A DNA stretch of 64,000 nt from Arcanobacterium_A bovis (GTDB taxonomy: Bacteria > Actinomycetota > Actinomycetes > Actinomycetales > Actinomycetaceae): the NCBI RefSeq assembly GCF_042655305.1, contig NZ_JBHSLR010000009.1, one strand, 5' to 3'. The notes under the pieces were generated by a model, which did not search any database, was not told the origin of the DNA, and saw only the letters and a program-made list of their open reading frames with translations. Made by a program: the position numbers and the translations under genes. Shown here one piece after another: positions 36,240 to 45,533 of this stretch. The first letter of the stretch is position 1. The number at the start of each line of letters is the position of its first letter.

Positions 36240-37436
36240 TTGCGCGTATTAAGTATTAGCTCAGGAATGAGCGGTCTCGAGCCCAGCTGCGTGTCCGATG
36301 CGTTTCGACGTGGCTGGGCTCGCGTGCGCCCCGCTGACGATCATCTCCATCTGCTGTCTTGCGAGGGAAATCGCATTGCCAAGGCCACTACTGGTCTCGT
36401 CGATTGGTATGCGAACACGTGGGATACCGTAGTCTCACGTTCGACGGATGAGGCTGTGGCCTTTATCGCTGAGCGCAAGGCAAGTTCTTCGGCGCGAGCT
36501 GTGCGCCGCGGCGTCGTCGATATTGCGGCATCGCATTCATGGGTAGGCTCTGCGCTACCGTATGCTTCCTCGGACTTTTTGGCGCAGTTGGTGCGCGATC
36601 TGCTCGCAGAAAGTATCGATGAGCTGCATGTTCACCTACCACGTTTTTGCGCTACGAGTGATCTTGGAATTGGTTTTCTCGGCGCATTCACTGGCCGTGG
36701 TGTGAGTTTTTATGACGACGTCGACCCGCAGTGGTTTGTCGCTGCGGTTGAGGAAGTGCGTGCTGCGCTCAAAGGAGTGAACATCGTTGTCACCTATGGA
36801 GCCGAGCAAGAATTATTAGGCGTTTCAGGCATGGCAAAAGCTTGGACCGATCGTGGCGTTGCCGGTCAAGAGGGTCAAGATTTTGGACGTCATGCCGGAA
36901 CATGGATTCACGAGATTAAAAGAAATCTCCCGGATTTGGGCTCGCCAGCAGGTGTATTGCACGTGAGGAGTGGATCGGCGGTAGGGCGTTCTGATGCTAT
37001 TTTGGCTGCTGCCAAGCCTTTTGCTGGTGTGGGTGGGGGATTAGGCTTCGTTTTTGATCTTTGTGGTGCGCAGATATGGCCAATGTCAGAATTTGCGGTG
37101 CGTTCCGGTGGCGGTGATGGCGTTGATTTATCTGCTGAACTGGCTGAATATGATCTCGTTTGCTACGTTACTGGCGTGATTGGAGAGTCAATTCCGCGCG
37201 GATTAACGCTTGTTTCTGACTACGCTCAAGAACACGGCGTGCCGGTGATACTCGTTGCTCAATCGGCGGGATTACGACGTGGTGATCTGCCACGATTTGG
37301 TTTGGCAGGAGCCTACGAAGTTCTAGAAGGTAATAGCTGGAGCTCGCCGGAAGACCACAATATGTGCGCAATAGTTGATGGGGAAGAGCTTGCAAATCTT
37401 GCAGGTAGAATCGCCCGTACATGGGGTTGGGAATAG
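36240..37436 (+). CDS. Degenerate glycerate-kinase-like protein
   Basis: 398-residue protein aligning in outline with type 1 glycerate kinases: N-terminal LRVLSISSGMSGLEPS at the place of the APDSFKG segment, DAFRRGWARVRPADD, and a C-terminal GVGGGLGFVFDLCGAQIWPMSEF in place of GAGAAGGLG. Key motifs of the working enzyme (9946) are lost: SATNDGG reads AFTGRGVSFYDD and the FGPQKG block reads AKAWTDRGVAGQEG. It is probably a non-catalytic paralogue. A glycerate kinase homologue ahead of erpA is common in actinobacteria. The TTG start follows GGTGAG, 3 bp after the peptidase stop. Confidence 0.7.
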   Translation: MRVLSISSGMSGLEPSCVSDAFRRGWARVRPADDHLHLLSCEGNRIAKATTGLVDWYANTWDTVVSRSTDEAVAFIAERKASSSARAVRRGVVDIAASHSWVGSALPYASSDFLAQLVRDLLAESIDELHVHLPRFCATSDLGIGFLGAFTGRGVSFYDDVDPQWFVAAVEEVRAALKGVNIVVTYGAEQELLGVSGMAKAWTDRGVAGQEGQDFGRHAGTWIHEIKRNLPDLGSPAGVLHVRSGSAVGRSDAILAAAKPFAGVGGGLGFVFDLCGAQIWPMSEFAVRSGGGDGVDLSAELAEYDLVCYVTGVIGESIPRGLTLVSDYAQEHGVPVILVAQSAGLRRGDLPRFGLAGAYEVLEGNSWSSPEDHNMCAIVDGEELANLAGRIARTWGWE

Positions 37437-37656
37437 GTGAGTAAAACGGCTAAGTGGCGAGTTTGCCCACGTGGTTAGTAGCACAATTCGCATTCTCAAT
37501 TCGTCATGATTATTGGCAGTACGTGGTTTTACAGTGCAAGCTTGAGGAATTGTTATTCGCTGGTTGAATAATTAGTGCACTGTGCATTGGAGAGCTGTAC
37601 CGATTCAGATTAGGCTGTACCTACGACAGATAATGACTGCGATGGAGGTCAAAATA

Positions 37657-38007
37657 ATGAGCGAAAAGCTCGACGCTGCAACACATGGTGTGACTCTCAC
37701 TGAAGTTGCTGCCCAAAAAGTAAAGTCACTGCTAGAGCAGGAAGGTCGAGACGATCTTCGCTTGCGCGTTGCAGTGCAGCCAGGCGGTTGCTCTGGCTTG
37801 ATGTACCAGCTGTACTTTGATGAGCGTTTTCTCGATGGCGATGCCATTGCAGAGTTTGATGGCGTTGAAGTGATTGTTGATCGCATGTCAGTTCCTTATT
37901 TGGACGGAGCTACAATCGATTTTGCTGATTCGATTGAACGTCAAGGATTTACGATTGACAATCCTTCGGCAAAAGGCACCTGCGCTTGTGGAGAGTCTTT
38001 CCACTGA
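37657..38007 (+). CDS. erpA: Iron-sulfur cluster insertion protein ErpA/HesB (A-type carrier)
   Basis: 116-residue A-type Fe-S carrier that delivers clusters to target proteins. The three cluster-binding cysteines are present: PGGCSG in the middle and CACG near the C-terminus, in the expected spacing. ATG 37657 is chosen for its GGAGG; an open extension upstream is outside the family. The 220 bp before it hold the promoter (a GATAAT near 37629) and a short TGCAC-T-GTGCA palindrome at 37576-37586 of unknown meaning. Confidence 0.93.
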   Translation: MSEKLDAATHGVTLTEVAAQKVKSLLEQEGRDDLRLRVAVQPGGCSGLMYQLYFDERFLDGDAIAEFDGVEVIVDRMSVPYLDGATIDFADSIERQGFTIDNPSAKGTCACGESFH

Positions 38008-38012
38008 GTTGT

Positions 38013-38044
38013 AAAATTCCCCGATAAAATATCGGGGGATTTTG
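38013..38044 (+). terminator. Terminator after erpA
   Basis: AAAATTCCCCGATA (38013-38026) pairs with ATCGGGGGATTTT (ending 38044) with a G-T pair, followed by the T-run of that arm. A textbook intrinsic terminator 5 bp after the stop. Confidence 0.8.
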
Positions 38045-38100
38045 CTTTAACAGCCATGGGACAACCGGTGGCTATATCTCAGTATTGAGTAGGAGTGAAC

Positions 38101-39048
38101 GTGAAACGTCAACTAATCGCAGGTATTGCAGCTGCAGCACTTGTTTTCGGTCTTGCTGCCTGTGGAAATAGCGAATCGAAGTCGAGCAACTCTTCGGCGT
38201 CGTCGTCCCAAAAAGAATGGGATGGAAAAATGCCGACGGTGGAGCAAAAAGGTGCGGACACGAAGCTTGTCTTCCCAGACTCAGGAGCTCCAAAGGAACT
38301 CAAGGTTCAAGTTGTTGAGGAAGGCAAAGGCGCCCCAGTCCAAAAGACCGATACCGTGATAGCTCACTATGTAGGGCAAGTGTGGGGTAAAGACACAGCT
38401 TTTGACTCGTCGTTTAAGCGTGGAGCGCCAACAGGTTTCCTCCTTGAAAAGGTAATCGCTGGTTGGACCGAAGGCTTGGCTGGACAAAAAGTTGGATCCA
38501 AAGTGATTTTGGTGGTTCCATCGGACAAGGGCTATGGTTCGTCGGGTGGAAATGCGGCAGCGGGAATTGGTGCCGACGACGTGATCGCATTTTACGTGGA
38601 AATCAAGGACGCTTTGGGCAAAGACAAGGGTGGCGATCCGCAGGCCAAGCCTGAAGCTGCGCTTGACCAGCTTCCAGTGGAAATCCAAGGAAACTTGGGT
38701 GCGCCAGTGACTGTGAAAGTAAAAAACGGCGCTCCGCAACCGACCGAGCGTAAGCTAACTGTGATTGCACGCGGCTCTGGAGAGCCAGTTAAAGATTCTG
38801 GCACCACGGTCTATCTACAGTATGCGATGTCTTTGTGGGATAATTCCACAGGTGAAACGACCTATGGCGTTACTGGACCGCAGGCTGTTCCAGTAACGGC
38901 AAGCTCTCCATTTGCCTTGCTTAAAGATGTGCCCGTGGGCTCGCGAGTTCTCATTACCCAGCCAGGCTCAGAGGGAACTTCCTCGCCGAAGAGTCCTGCT
39001 TTTGCTGTGGTAGTAGATATCGTTGGGCAACTTCCATCAGGTAAGTAA
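38101..39048 (+). CDS. Lipoprotein with two FKBP-type peptidyl-prolyl isomerase domains
   Basis: 315-residue exported lipoprotein. The signal ends in LAAC with the lipid-bearing cysteine at residue 21, then a Ser-rich linker. The first FKBP domain (about 80-180) retains VIAHYVGQVWG, the AFDSSFKRG flap and the VPSDKGYG loop; the second (about 215-315) is weaker (VYLQYAMSLWD; VPVGSRVLITQP). It should assist folding of proteins outside the membrane. GTG 38101 with AGGAG is preferred over GTG 38095, which overlaps that site. A terminator follows. Confidence 0.9.
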   Translation: MKRQLIAGIAAAALVFGLAACGNSESKSSNSSASSSQKEWDGKMPTVEQKGADTKLVFPDSGAPKELKVQVVEEGKGAPVQKTDTVIAHYVGQVWGKDTAFDSSFKRGAPTGFLLEKVIAGWTEGLAGQKVGSKVILVVPSDKGYGSSGGNAAAGIGADDVIAFYVEIKDALGKDKGGDPQAKPEAALDQLPVEIQGNLGAPVTVKVKNGAPQPTERKLTVIARGSGEPVKDSGTTVYLQYAMSLWDNSTGETTYGVTGPQAVPVTASSPFALLKDVPVGSRVLITQPGSEGTSSPKSPAFAVVVDIVGQLPSGK

Positions 39049-39068
39049 AACCACTAATAGACAATGAT

Positions 39069-39105
39069 TGTGGGGAGAGTTCCGGGTTTCGGAGCTCTCC
39101 CCACA
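39069..39105. terminator. Bidirectional terminator between FKBP gene and lutC
   Basis: TGTGGGGAGAGTTCC (39069-39083) and GGAGCTCTCCCCACA (39091-39105) form a 15-bp stem with one G-T pair and a 7-nt loop, between converging genes. Confidence 0.8.
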
Positions 39106-39142
39106 GTCATGTGCTGGAGCTACATCCAGCGAGGATCGTTCG

Positions 39143-39790
39143 CTAAGATTCGACGATTACAACACGCAGATTGCGCGGTCCATGCACACCATCAACTCGA
39201 ACGAGTTCGATATCAGAAGTAGCCGAAGGACCTGCAATCCATGTGAATGGACGCGTTGGATTCTCACCAAGAATTTCAACAGCTTGTGGCACTGTTGGGT
39301 AGACATCTTTGGCATTAAGCACGATAACGTGAGTGTCCGGGATCAGCGTAATCGCACGTCGTCCCTGATTTGGTTCTCCATCGAGGATAATCGTTCCAGA
39401 CATCGAAATTGCCACCGCTGATGCAGTAACTACTGCATCGATCTGATTGAGTTCGTCATTGCTCAGCGGTGCGTCCACACTATCTTCGTGAAGCTTGCGT
39501 CCGCTGCGGGCAGCGGCGTCTTTCCAATCTTGAGTTAGCCCTTTGGGCACTACAACAGAACTGGAGTCTGCAAGGAACGAGTCAATTGCATCAGCAATTC
39601 CTTCGGCTTTACACCGAACTACCTGAGCCGTGTAATCTTCAAGTTTCTCGATCAAATCAACAATGACGGCTTCAGAACCCGGAGCGTCTTGCGAAGTGCG
39701 GCGGTAATTACGCATAGGTTCAGGAGCTGGCACTGTCTGAGTTGAAAGTGCCTGGCGGACTGCCTGGAGAATATCGTCGCGTGCGCTCAT
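39143..39790 (-). CDS. lutC: Lactate utilisation protein C (LUD domain)
   Basis: 215-residue LUD-domain subunit of the LutABC complex that oxidises L-lactate to pyruvate without a flavin lactate dehydrogenase. Visible family segments are SSVVVPKGL, SNDELNQIDAVVTASAVAISMSGTIILD, RRAITLIPDTHVIVL and the C-terminal GPSATSDIELVRVDGVHGPR. Its start overlaps the lutB stop by 4 bp. Last gene of the lldP-lutA-lutB-lutC operon. Confidence 0.94.
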   Translation of the reverse strand: MSARDDILQAVRQALSTQTVPAPEPMRNYRRTSQDAPGSEAVIVDLIEKLEDYTAQVVRCKAEGIADAIDSFLADSSSVVVPKGLTQDWKDAAARSGRKLHEDSVDAPLSNDELNQIDAVVTASAVAISMSGTIILDGEPNQGRRAITLIPDTHVIVLNAKDVYPTVPQAVEILGENPTRPFTWIAGPSATSDIELVRVDGVHGPRNLRVVIVES

Positions 39791-41319
39791 CGTGCTTCGC
39801 CTTTCTGCTGTTCGTCGTTGTACCAGTCACGGAAGGACTGCGCCGGAGGTGCTGGGATATCCTTATTGCGCGTCCAAGCACTCACTGGCCATGGCAAGCT
39901 GGAAATCTTTTCATCTTTTCCGGCAACAGGGCGTCCAAGTTTGGCCATGCGTGCCGCTTTGCCAAAGCGTTTTCCATCGGACATAACCTTGGATGAGGCT
40001 TTCATAGCCACATCCCAACCATTAGGTAGGCCACCTCGGTTAGCCTCGGTGTAGCGATGGCGCAAATGGACCAGCGCACCCGGAATATCGATTTTTACTG
40101 GGCAAACGTCGCCACATGCCCCGCAGAGCGTGGAAGCGAAGGGCAGGCTCGCAGCCGGATCGTGGTGATCGGTTGCTTCGAGCAGCTGTGGAGTAAGAAT
40201 TGCTCCGATCGGACCAGGGTAAATCGAGTTGTAGGCGTGTCCACCAACGTGCTCGTAAACTGGGCACACGTTCAAACAGGCTGCACAGCGAATGCAGTGC
40301 AGAGCTTCGCGGCCGACTTCGTCCGCCAGCGCCTTAGAACGGCCGTTATCCAAGAGGATGAGATGGAACTCTTGTGGCCCATCACCTGGGGTGACACCGG
40401 TCCAGAAAGAGGTGTAAGGATTCATGCGCTCACCGGTAGCAGAGCGTGGCAAGAGCTGTGAGAACACCTCAGCGTCCTGGAAGCGTGGCACCATCTTTTC
40501 GATTCCGACGACGGAGATAAGCGTTTCCGGAAGCGTCAGGCACATACGTCCATTGCCTTCAGATTCATAAACTGAGAGCGTACCCGTCTCGGCGATCATC
40601 ATATTTGAGCCCGAGATTGCTACTTTGGACTTGAGGAATAGAGTACGAAGATGCGCACGAGCTGCCATGGCGAGTTCACGTGGGTCTGCCGTGAGTCCCT
40701 CTGGAGCATCAGCCATTTCGCGTTGGAAAATTTCGCGAATCTCAGAACGATTTCGGTGAATAGCTGGAACCACGAGATGGGAAGGCATATCCTTGCCGAG
40801 CTGCACAATCATTTCGGCGAGATCGGTTTCCCACGCTTTGATGCCATGTGAATCGAGGAACTCGTTGAGATTGATCTCTTGAGTGACCATCGATTTTACT
40901 TTTACCACTTCTTCTACCTGCTTTTCGCGCAGGATCGAGAGGATGACTTCGTTGGCTTCGGCGGCGTCGCGTGCCCAATGAACGATGCCCCCGCGTTTGG
41001 TGACGTTTTCTTCCATCTGAACGAGCAGTTCGGGAAGATTAGACATCGTTTCGTGTTTGATTGCCGAAGCTGACTCGCGTAGATCTTCCCAATCTGGCAT
41101 TTCAGCTACGCGAAGGTTACGTTTGTTGCGGATGGTGCGGGTAGCATGGCCCAAGTTCTTGCGCATCTGACTGTTACGCAAGGTAGTGGCGGCGCCCTTG
41201 GGGAATGTTGATCCCCAACGGAGTGTGTCTTCCGGAAGTGGCTGACCGACCTCCCATTGCGTGGAATGTTCAGGCTTGAGACCTGCGATAAATTTTGGAA
41301 TTCCCAAGAAAGTAGCCAT
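39787..41319 (-). CDS. lutB: Lactate utilisation iron-sulfur protein B
   Basis: 510-residue LutB/LldF protein. An N-terminal LUD-like domain (AISGSNMMIAETGTL; LLDNGRSKAL) is followed by two 4Fe-4S ferredoxin motifs, CIRCAACLNVCPVYE and CGACGDVCPVKIDIP, and a C-terminal helical domain. It passes electrons from lactate oxidation between LutC and LutA. Starts 3 bp after the lutA stop. Confidence 0.95.
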   Translation of the reverse strand: MATFLGIPKFIAGLKPEHSTQWEVGQPLPEDTLRWGSTFPKGAATTLRNSQMRKNLGHATRTIRNKRNLRVAEMPDWEDLRESASAIKHETMSNLPELLVQMEENVTKRGGIVHWARDAAEANEVILSILREKQVEEVVKVKSMVTQEINLNEFLDSHGIKAWETDLAEMIVQLGKDMPSHLVVPAIHRNRSEIREIFQREMADAPEGLTADPRELAMAARAHLRTLFLKSKVAISGSNMMIAETGTLSVYESEGNGRMCLTLPETLISVVGIEKMVPRFQDAEVFSQLLPRSATGERMNPYTSFWTGVTPGDGPQEFHLILLDNGRSKALADEVGREALHCIRCAACLNVCPVYEHVGGHAYNSIYPGPIGAILTPQLLEATDHHDPAASLPFASTLCGACGDVCPVKIDIPGALVHLRHRYTEANRGGLPNGWDVAMKASSKVMSDGKRFGKAARMAKLGRPVAGKDEKISSLPWPVSAWTRNKDIPAPPAQSFRDWYNDEQQKGEAR

Positions 41320-41322
41320 ATC

Positions 41323-42111
41323 TTATACGCCTGCCTTTACGGTGGTTGATGGAGCAACCCATGGTTGATCTTGCGTACCAGCGAGCACCTCAGCCAGGTG
41401 CATAGCACGTACACCTGCTCGGTTGCGGGCAAGTCCGCCAGCAATGTGCATGAGGCACGAGTAATCGCCAGCTACGAGCACTTCTGCTCCTGTGGACTTA
41501 ATATTCGTCATTTTATCTGCCAGCATCGAAGCTGAGGTTTCTGCATTCTTCAAGGAGAAAGTTCCACCAAAGCCGCAGCAAGACTCAGCTTCGGGAAGGT
41601 CAACAAGGTCGATACCTTGCACTTCGCGCAACAATTGGTATGGACGATCGCCAACGCGCGCAACTCGTAGCGAATGGCAGGTGGGATGATAGGTTACTCG
41701 ATGTGGGAAATACGCCCCTACATCGGTTTTTCCAAGCACATCTACGAGGAACTCTGAGAGCTCATAGGTTTTCGATGCGATCTCCGCTGCGGTGCGGGCA
41801 AGCCCATCAAATCCTTCAGCCTTGGCAACCATTTCTTGCTGGTGGCGGATCGAACCAGTACATGAACCAGAGGGGACGACGATCGCGTCCCATTCGCCGT
41901 CGAGCACGGGGGAGAAGGTATCAACATGGTTTTTGATAAGCGGCATTGCTTCTGGGTAGTAACCAGTGTTGATATGCATCTGGCCGCAGCAGGCCTGCGA
42001 TTGTGGGAAATCGACTGTAATCCCTAAGCGCTCTAGCAGACGCATGGTTGCCTGTGGCGCTTGTGGGAACATTGAGTCGGCTATGCAAGTTGCAAAAAGT
42101 GCGACTTTCAT
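41323..42111 (-). CDS. lutA: Lactate utilisation protein A (CCG-domain Fe-S oxidoreductase)
   Basis: 262-residue LutA/LldE protein with two cysteine-rich CCG domains, seen as SQACCGQMHINTGY near residue 40 and ESCCGFGGTFSLKN near 180, which bind Fe-S clusters in heterodisulfide-reductase-like proteins. The first cysteine-containing segment VALFATCIADSMFPQ is also typical. Together with LutB and LutC it oxidises L-lactate. 45 bp after lldP. Confidence 0.95.
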   Translation of the reverse strand: MKVALFATCIADSMFPQAPQATMRLLERLGITVDFPQSQACCGQMHINTGYYPEAMPLIKNHVDTFSPVLDGEWDAIVVPSGSCTGSIRHQQEMVAKAEGFDGLARTAAEIASKTYELSEFLVDVLGKTDVGAYFPHRVTYHPTCHSLRVARVGDRPYQLLREVQGIDLVDLPEAESCCGFGGTFSLKNAETSASMLADKMTNIKSTGAEVLVAGDYSCLMHIAGGLARNRAGVRAMHLAEVLAGTQDQPWVAPSTTVKAGV

Positions 42112-42156
42112 AAAACCTCTTTCTGGTAGTGGATTGGTAAATCGACGTAATTGGGA

Positions 42157-43821
42157 TTAAAGGGTTGGGATAATTCCTTGAGTGGCCAGGAATACGATTG
42201 TGCACAGGTAAATGAGTAGCCCGATTGACCACGGTGCCACTTTGCGCAGGATTTCTGGCTCGGCCCCCACTTTGCCAACTGCTGTTGAAGCAATTGCCAA
42301 GTTCTGTGGCGAGACAATCTTTCCGATGCCACCGCCAATGGAGTTGGCAGAAAGCAAAATTCCTGGATCCAAGGATGCGCCATGAGCAGCAGTTGATTGG
42401 AGATTGGCAAAGAGCGCATTCGACGAGGTTGCTGAGCCAGTCACGGCAGTGCCGATCCATCCGAGAATTGGCGAGAGGAAGGCGAAAGCGGAACCAGTTG
42501 CGGCAAGAGCGGCTCCGATTGCTACGGTTTGCCCCGAGAAGTTCATGACGTATGCCAGCGACATCACCAGCGCAATGGTCAAAAGAGAAAGCTTGAGCGT
42601 AACGACAGTGTCAACAAGAGTACGCAATCCGCGGCTAAAGGAGTAGTCAAAGCGGTTTCCTGAGGAGTTCTTCCCGTACACAAAGGCGACGATCAAAGCC
42701 GTAAGTACGATCATTGTTCCCGGAGAAGACAGCGTTTGGAGATTATAAATAGGTGAGGCGGAAACTTCGCCGGCCGGCGTCATGAGTTGTCCATACAGAC
42801 CAGGCCATTCAATCTTTTCGTCGGTTGAAGCCAAAAGTTGTGGAATGTCGATCCCGAAGCGCCAGAGTTTTGCAATAGCGAAGATGATTACCACGAGCCA
42901 GTATGGCATGAGAGCCAAGGTGATGCGGCCTGCGTCAAGTTTGCCCGTATCCTTGGAGTTATCAAGTCCTTGTGAGCGGAACTCAGCAGGTGTTTGTGGC
43001 TTGATCTTGGTGAGAATTGCGGCGGTGACGGCAAATCCAAGCAAGGATGCGAACACGGCGGTGAGTTCATAGGAAATAAACTTGGCGGCGATGATTTGCC
43101 CGAATGAGGTCACTACTCCTTGCACGATAGCAACGAGCCAAAGTTCTTTGAGTCCACGTTTTCCATCGATAATTGCCAAGAGCAATATTGGAACGAAAGT
43201 TGCGATCCAAGGAGTGATGGACGACGCCGTGGCGGCAACTTCCGCTCCTGGCACGCCTCCGAGACGCCCCGCCGTCGTCATCGGAATTGCCATTGCTCCG
43301 AAACCTACGTTGATGGCATTGCCGACCATTGTTGCAACTGCTGCTTTGAGAGGGGATAAGCCGAGCGTGACGAGCATGGCCGCAACGATTGCTACCGGTG
43401 CGCCAAAGCCTGCCAGGCCTTCAAGAAGTCCACAGAAAGAGAATGCTACCAAAAGGGCTTGGATGCGAATATCGCCTTTTCCGACGGCAGAAAACACAGC
43501 GCGCACGTCGTCGGCACGGCCCGAAGTGACGGTGAGATTGTAAAGCCATACTGCGGCAATGACGATATAAATGATTGGGGCGATGCCAAATGCTGCGCCT
43601 TGCAAGGCCGACAGGCCAGCGAGCGACACTGGCATGCCAAAGCCAATAACAGCTGATGCGAATGCGACTGCCAGTGATCCTAGCGCACACCAGTGTGTAG
43701 CAAGCTTGAATACACCGAGCATAACGAAGAATACAATGAGCGGGAAAATTCCAAGCAGCGCAGACAGTACAACTGAGTCGCCGATGGCGCTGGTAGACGG
43801 GGTGAATGATGTGAAAAGCAT
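42157..43821 (-). CDS. lldP: L-lactate permease (LctP family)
   Basis: 554-residue lactate:H+ symporter with about twelve to fourteen membrane helices. Family marks are GLLEGLAGFGAPVAI, MVGNAINVGFGAMAIP, PILGWIGTAVTGSATSSNALF and the C-terminal GGGIGKIVSPQNLAIA. ATG 43821 is used; the open frame runs 27 codons further upstream without start support. It supplies lactate to the LutABC enzymes encoded behind it. No LutR-type regulator gene is nearby. Confidence 0.94.
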   Translation of the reverse strand: MLFTSFTPSTSAIGDSVVLSALLGIFPLIVFFVMLGVFKLATHWCALGSLAVAFASAVIGFGMPVSLAGLSALQGAAFGIAPIIYIVIAAVWLYNLTVTSGRADDVRAVFSAVGKGDIRIQALLVAFSFCGLLEGLAGFGAPVAIVAAMLVTLGLSPLKAAVATMVGNAINVGFGAMAIPMTTAGRLGGVPGAEVAATASSITPWIATFVPILLLAIIDGKRGLKELWLVAIVQGVVTSFGQIIAAKFISYELTAVFASLLGFAVTAAILTKIKPQTPAEFRSQGLDNSKDTGKLDAGRITLALMPYWLVVIIFAIAKLWRFGIDIPQLLASTDEKIEWPGLYGQLMTPAGEVSASPIYNLQTLSSPGTMIVLTALIVAFVYGKNSSGNRFDYSFSRGLRTLVDTVVTLKLSLLTIALVMSLAYVMNFSGQTVAIGAALAATGSAFAFLSPILGWIGTAVTGSATSSNALFANLQSTAAHGASLDPGILLSANSIGGGIGKIVSPQNLAIASTAVGKVGAEPEILRKVAPWSIGLLIYLCTIVFLATQGIIPTL

Positions 43822-44204
43822 CTGAACTAATAGACCTCGTTGAAAATAGCTAAATGAAATGCACTCATAAACATATTTCAAGGTGAGGGCATATATAGGC
43901 ATCAGATTGAGAGATATTCTCTTAATTACCGCATGCGTTGTTTTCGTAAATTGAAAATCGGGACGAACGTCCCGTATTGAGATGTTTGGAGCGGTGAGAT
44001 TTTTTCGCTGTTAGATATGGACAAGGCGTAGATGCTGACGTGAAAAGGCTTGCGTGCGCGGACGAAAGTCCGCACTCGCAAGCCTTTTGTGTTGGTGTTC
44101 TGATCTGTTTGTGCCTTCCGCTAGCGGAGTTGGAAGCTAGCCAACGTGGAAGGCTGTGATTGCTTATCGATCAGAAATTAAGAGCCGAGCAAATCAGCTA
44201 AATA
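43822..44204. promoter_or_regulatory. 383-bp control region between lldP and sodA
   Basis: No gene is visible here. It holds two palindromes, AGAGA-TAT-TCTCT (43910-43922) and CGGGACG-AA-CGTCCCG (43959-43974), upstream of lldP, and further on the terminator at 44043-44088. The second palindrome is a candidate operator for the lactate operon or a small GAAC-loop hairpin. Confidence 0.35.
44043..44088 (-). terminator. Terminator downstream of sodA
   Basis: AAAAGGCTTGCG (44043-44054) pairs perfectly with CGCAAGCCTTTT (44077-44088), and GCGGAC-GAAA-GTCCGC (58-63 with 68-73 of the 44,0xx block) closes the tip. It has A/T tails on both sides and could work in both directions. Confidence 0.75.
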
Positions 44205-44828
44205 TCAACGAACGATCAGGGAGTTAGCCTTTTCGACTGCATTGACAAGACGCTCGTTGACATCTGCCCAATTGACGATATTCCAAATTGCCTTGACGTA
44301 ATCTGCCTTAACGTTGAGGTAATCAAGGTAGAAGGCGTGCTCCCACATGTCAAGCATGAATACTGGAATCGTGCCAACTGGAACATTTGCCTGCTGATCG
44401 AAGAGTTGGAAGATATTGAGCTTTCCGCTGATCGAATCGTATGCGAGCACTGCCCAACCGGATCCCTGAATGCCGGTAGCTGCTGCGGTGAAATGCTTTT
44501 GGAAGTTTTCGAAGCTACCGAAGGAATCCTTAATTGCTTCTGCGATTTCACCTTCTGGTTCGCCGCCGCCCTGAGGGGAGAGGTTCTTCCAGAAAATTGA
44601 GTGGTTGGTGTGTCCACCCAGGTTGAACGCAAGATCCTTTGAGAACTGATTGACCTTGGAAAGATCGCCAGCTTCACGAGCCTTGGCAAGATTTTCGAGC
44701 GCAGAGTTTGCACCCGTCACGTATGCGGCATGGTGCTTTGAGTGATGAAGCTCCATGATCTTGGCTGAGATATGTGGCTCAAGTGCGGCGTAATCGTAGT
44801 CAAGCTCGGGAAGGGTGTATACGGTCAT
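44205..44828 (-). CDS. sodA: Superoxide dismutase, Mn/Fe family
   Basis: 207-residue cytosolic or exported superoxide dismutase converting superoxide to peroxide and oxygen. Metal ligands are in HHSKHHAAYV (first His), GGHTNHSIFW (second His) and DMWEHAFYLDY (Asp and His). GSGWAVLAYD and the QGGGEP segment favour manganese or cambialistic use. ATG 44828 with GGAGG is preferred over an upstream extension. The 276 bp upstream hold AT-rich promoter sequence and no gene. Confidence 0.95.
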   Translation of the reverse strand: MTVYTLPELDYDYAALEPHISAKIMELHHSKHHAAYVTGANSALENLAKAREAGDLSKVNQFSKDLAFNLGGHTNHSIFWKNLSPQGGGEPEGEIAEAIKDSFGSFENFQKHFTAAATGIQGSGWAVLAYDSISGKLNIFQLFDQQANVPVGTIPVFMLDMWEHAFYLDYLNVKADYVKAIWNIVNWADVNERLVNAVEKANSLIVR

Positions 44829-45104
44829 TTTTCCTCCATTAAAACGTAGAACATCGCAATCGGTTATCACACTGACTGTGGGTACAGGCTTCGTGGATAT
44901 CCAGCGGTGTAATTGCGACCTCATATATAATGATAGGGGCTAAAGACCTACGATCTTTGAAATTTCACTATGTGCGCAATAATTCTTCATAACGATGTAC
45001 GATTACTGTGTATTCGCACAAAGATCGAGAAAATCGGTACACTATGTTGTGCTTGAGCCTTGATCTGAATCGAGCAAGAGAACAAAAATTGGAAGGAATT
45101 TCCT

Positions 45105-45533
45105 ATGTCGGTTAACGAATCTGCAACTGTACCTGCTGAAAACGATGCTATTAACATTCTCGTTTATTCGGATAACAGGGAAGTCCGTGCAGATGTTATG
45201 AATGCGGTAGGAAATCGCCTTGGAAAAGATCTTCCAGCTATCAACTGGACGGAGTCTGCAACCTGGCAAGCAGCAGAAATGAAAATCCAGGAGGGGAATT
45301 TTTCACTTCTCATTCTCGATGCAGAAACCCCGAAGCTGGGCGGCATTGGGCTCGGTAAGAAAGTTCGTGACGAAATCGATCCCGATATGGACTACATTGT
45401 TTTGATTGCTCGTCCACAAGATGAATGGCTGGCGCGAGTATCAAAGCCAAATGCTATCGTGCCGTATCCGATTGATCCACGCGAGCTCTCGACGGTAGTA
45501 GCGCGCGTTTTGAGGGAGAAAGCCGTTCGCTAA
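45105..45533 (+). CDS. Receiver-like (pseudo-response-regulator) protein
   Basis: 142-residue single receiver-fold protein with no output domain. The phosphoacceptor aspartate is kept as LLILDAETP (Asp72), but the acidic pocket is reduced (VYSDNREV) and the conserved lysine after beta-5 is replaced (VPYPIDPREL rather than TKPF), so normal phosphorelay switching is doubtful. GGAAGGA precedes the ATG. Its stop overlaps the trpD start (TAATG), a pairing I associate with several actinobacteria. Role unknown. Confidence 0.72.
   Translation: MSVNESATVPAENDAINILVYSDNREVRADVMNAVGNRLGKDLPAINWTESATWQAAEMKIQEGNFSLLILDAETPKLGGIGLGKKVRDEIDPDMDYIVLIARPQDEWLARVSKPNAIVPYPIDPRELSTVVARVLREKAVR

Noticed and set aside
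45000..45104. Tryptophan leader-peptide attenuator before trpD
   Set aside because: No Trp-rich short frame with competing hairpins was seen, and trpD is coupled to the receiver-like gene instead.
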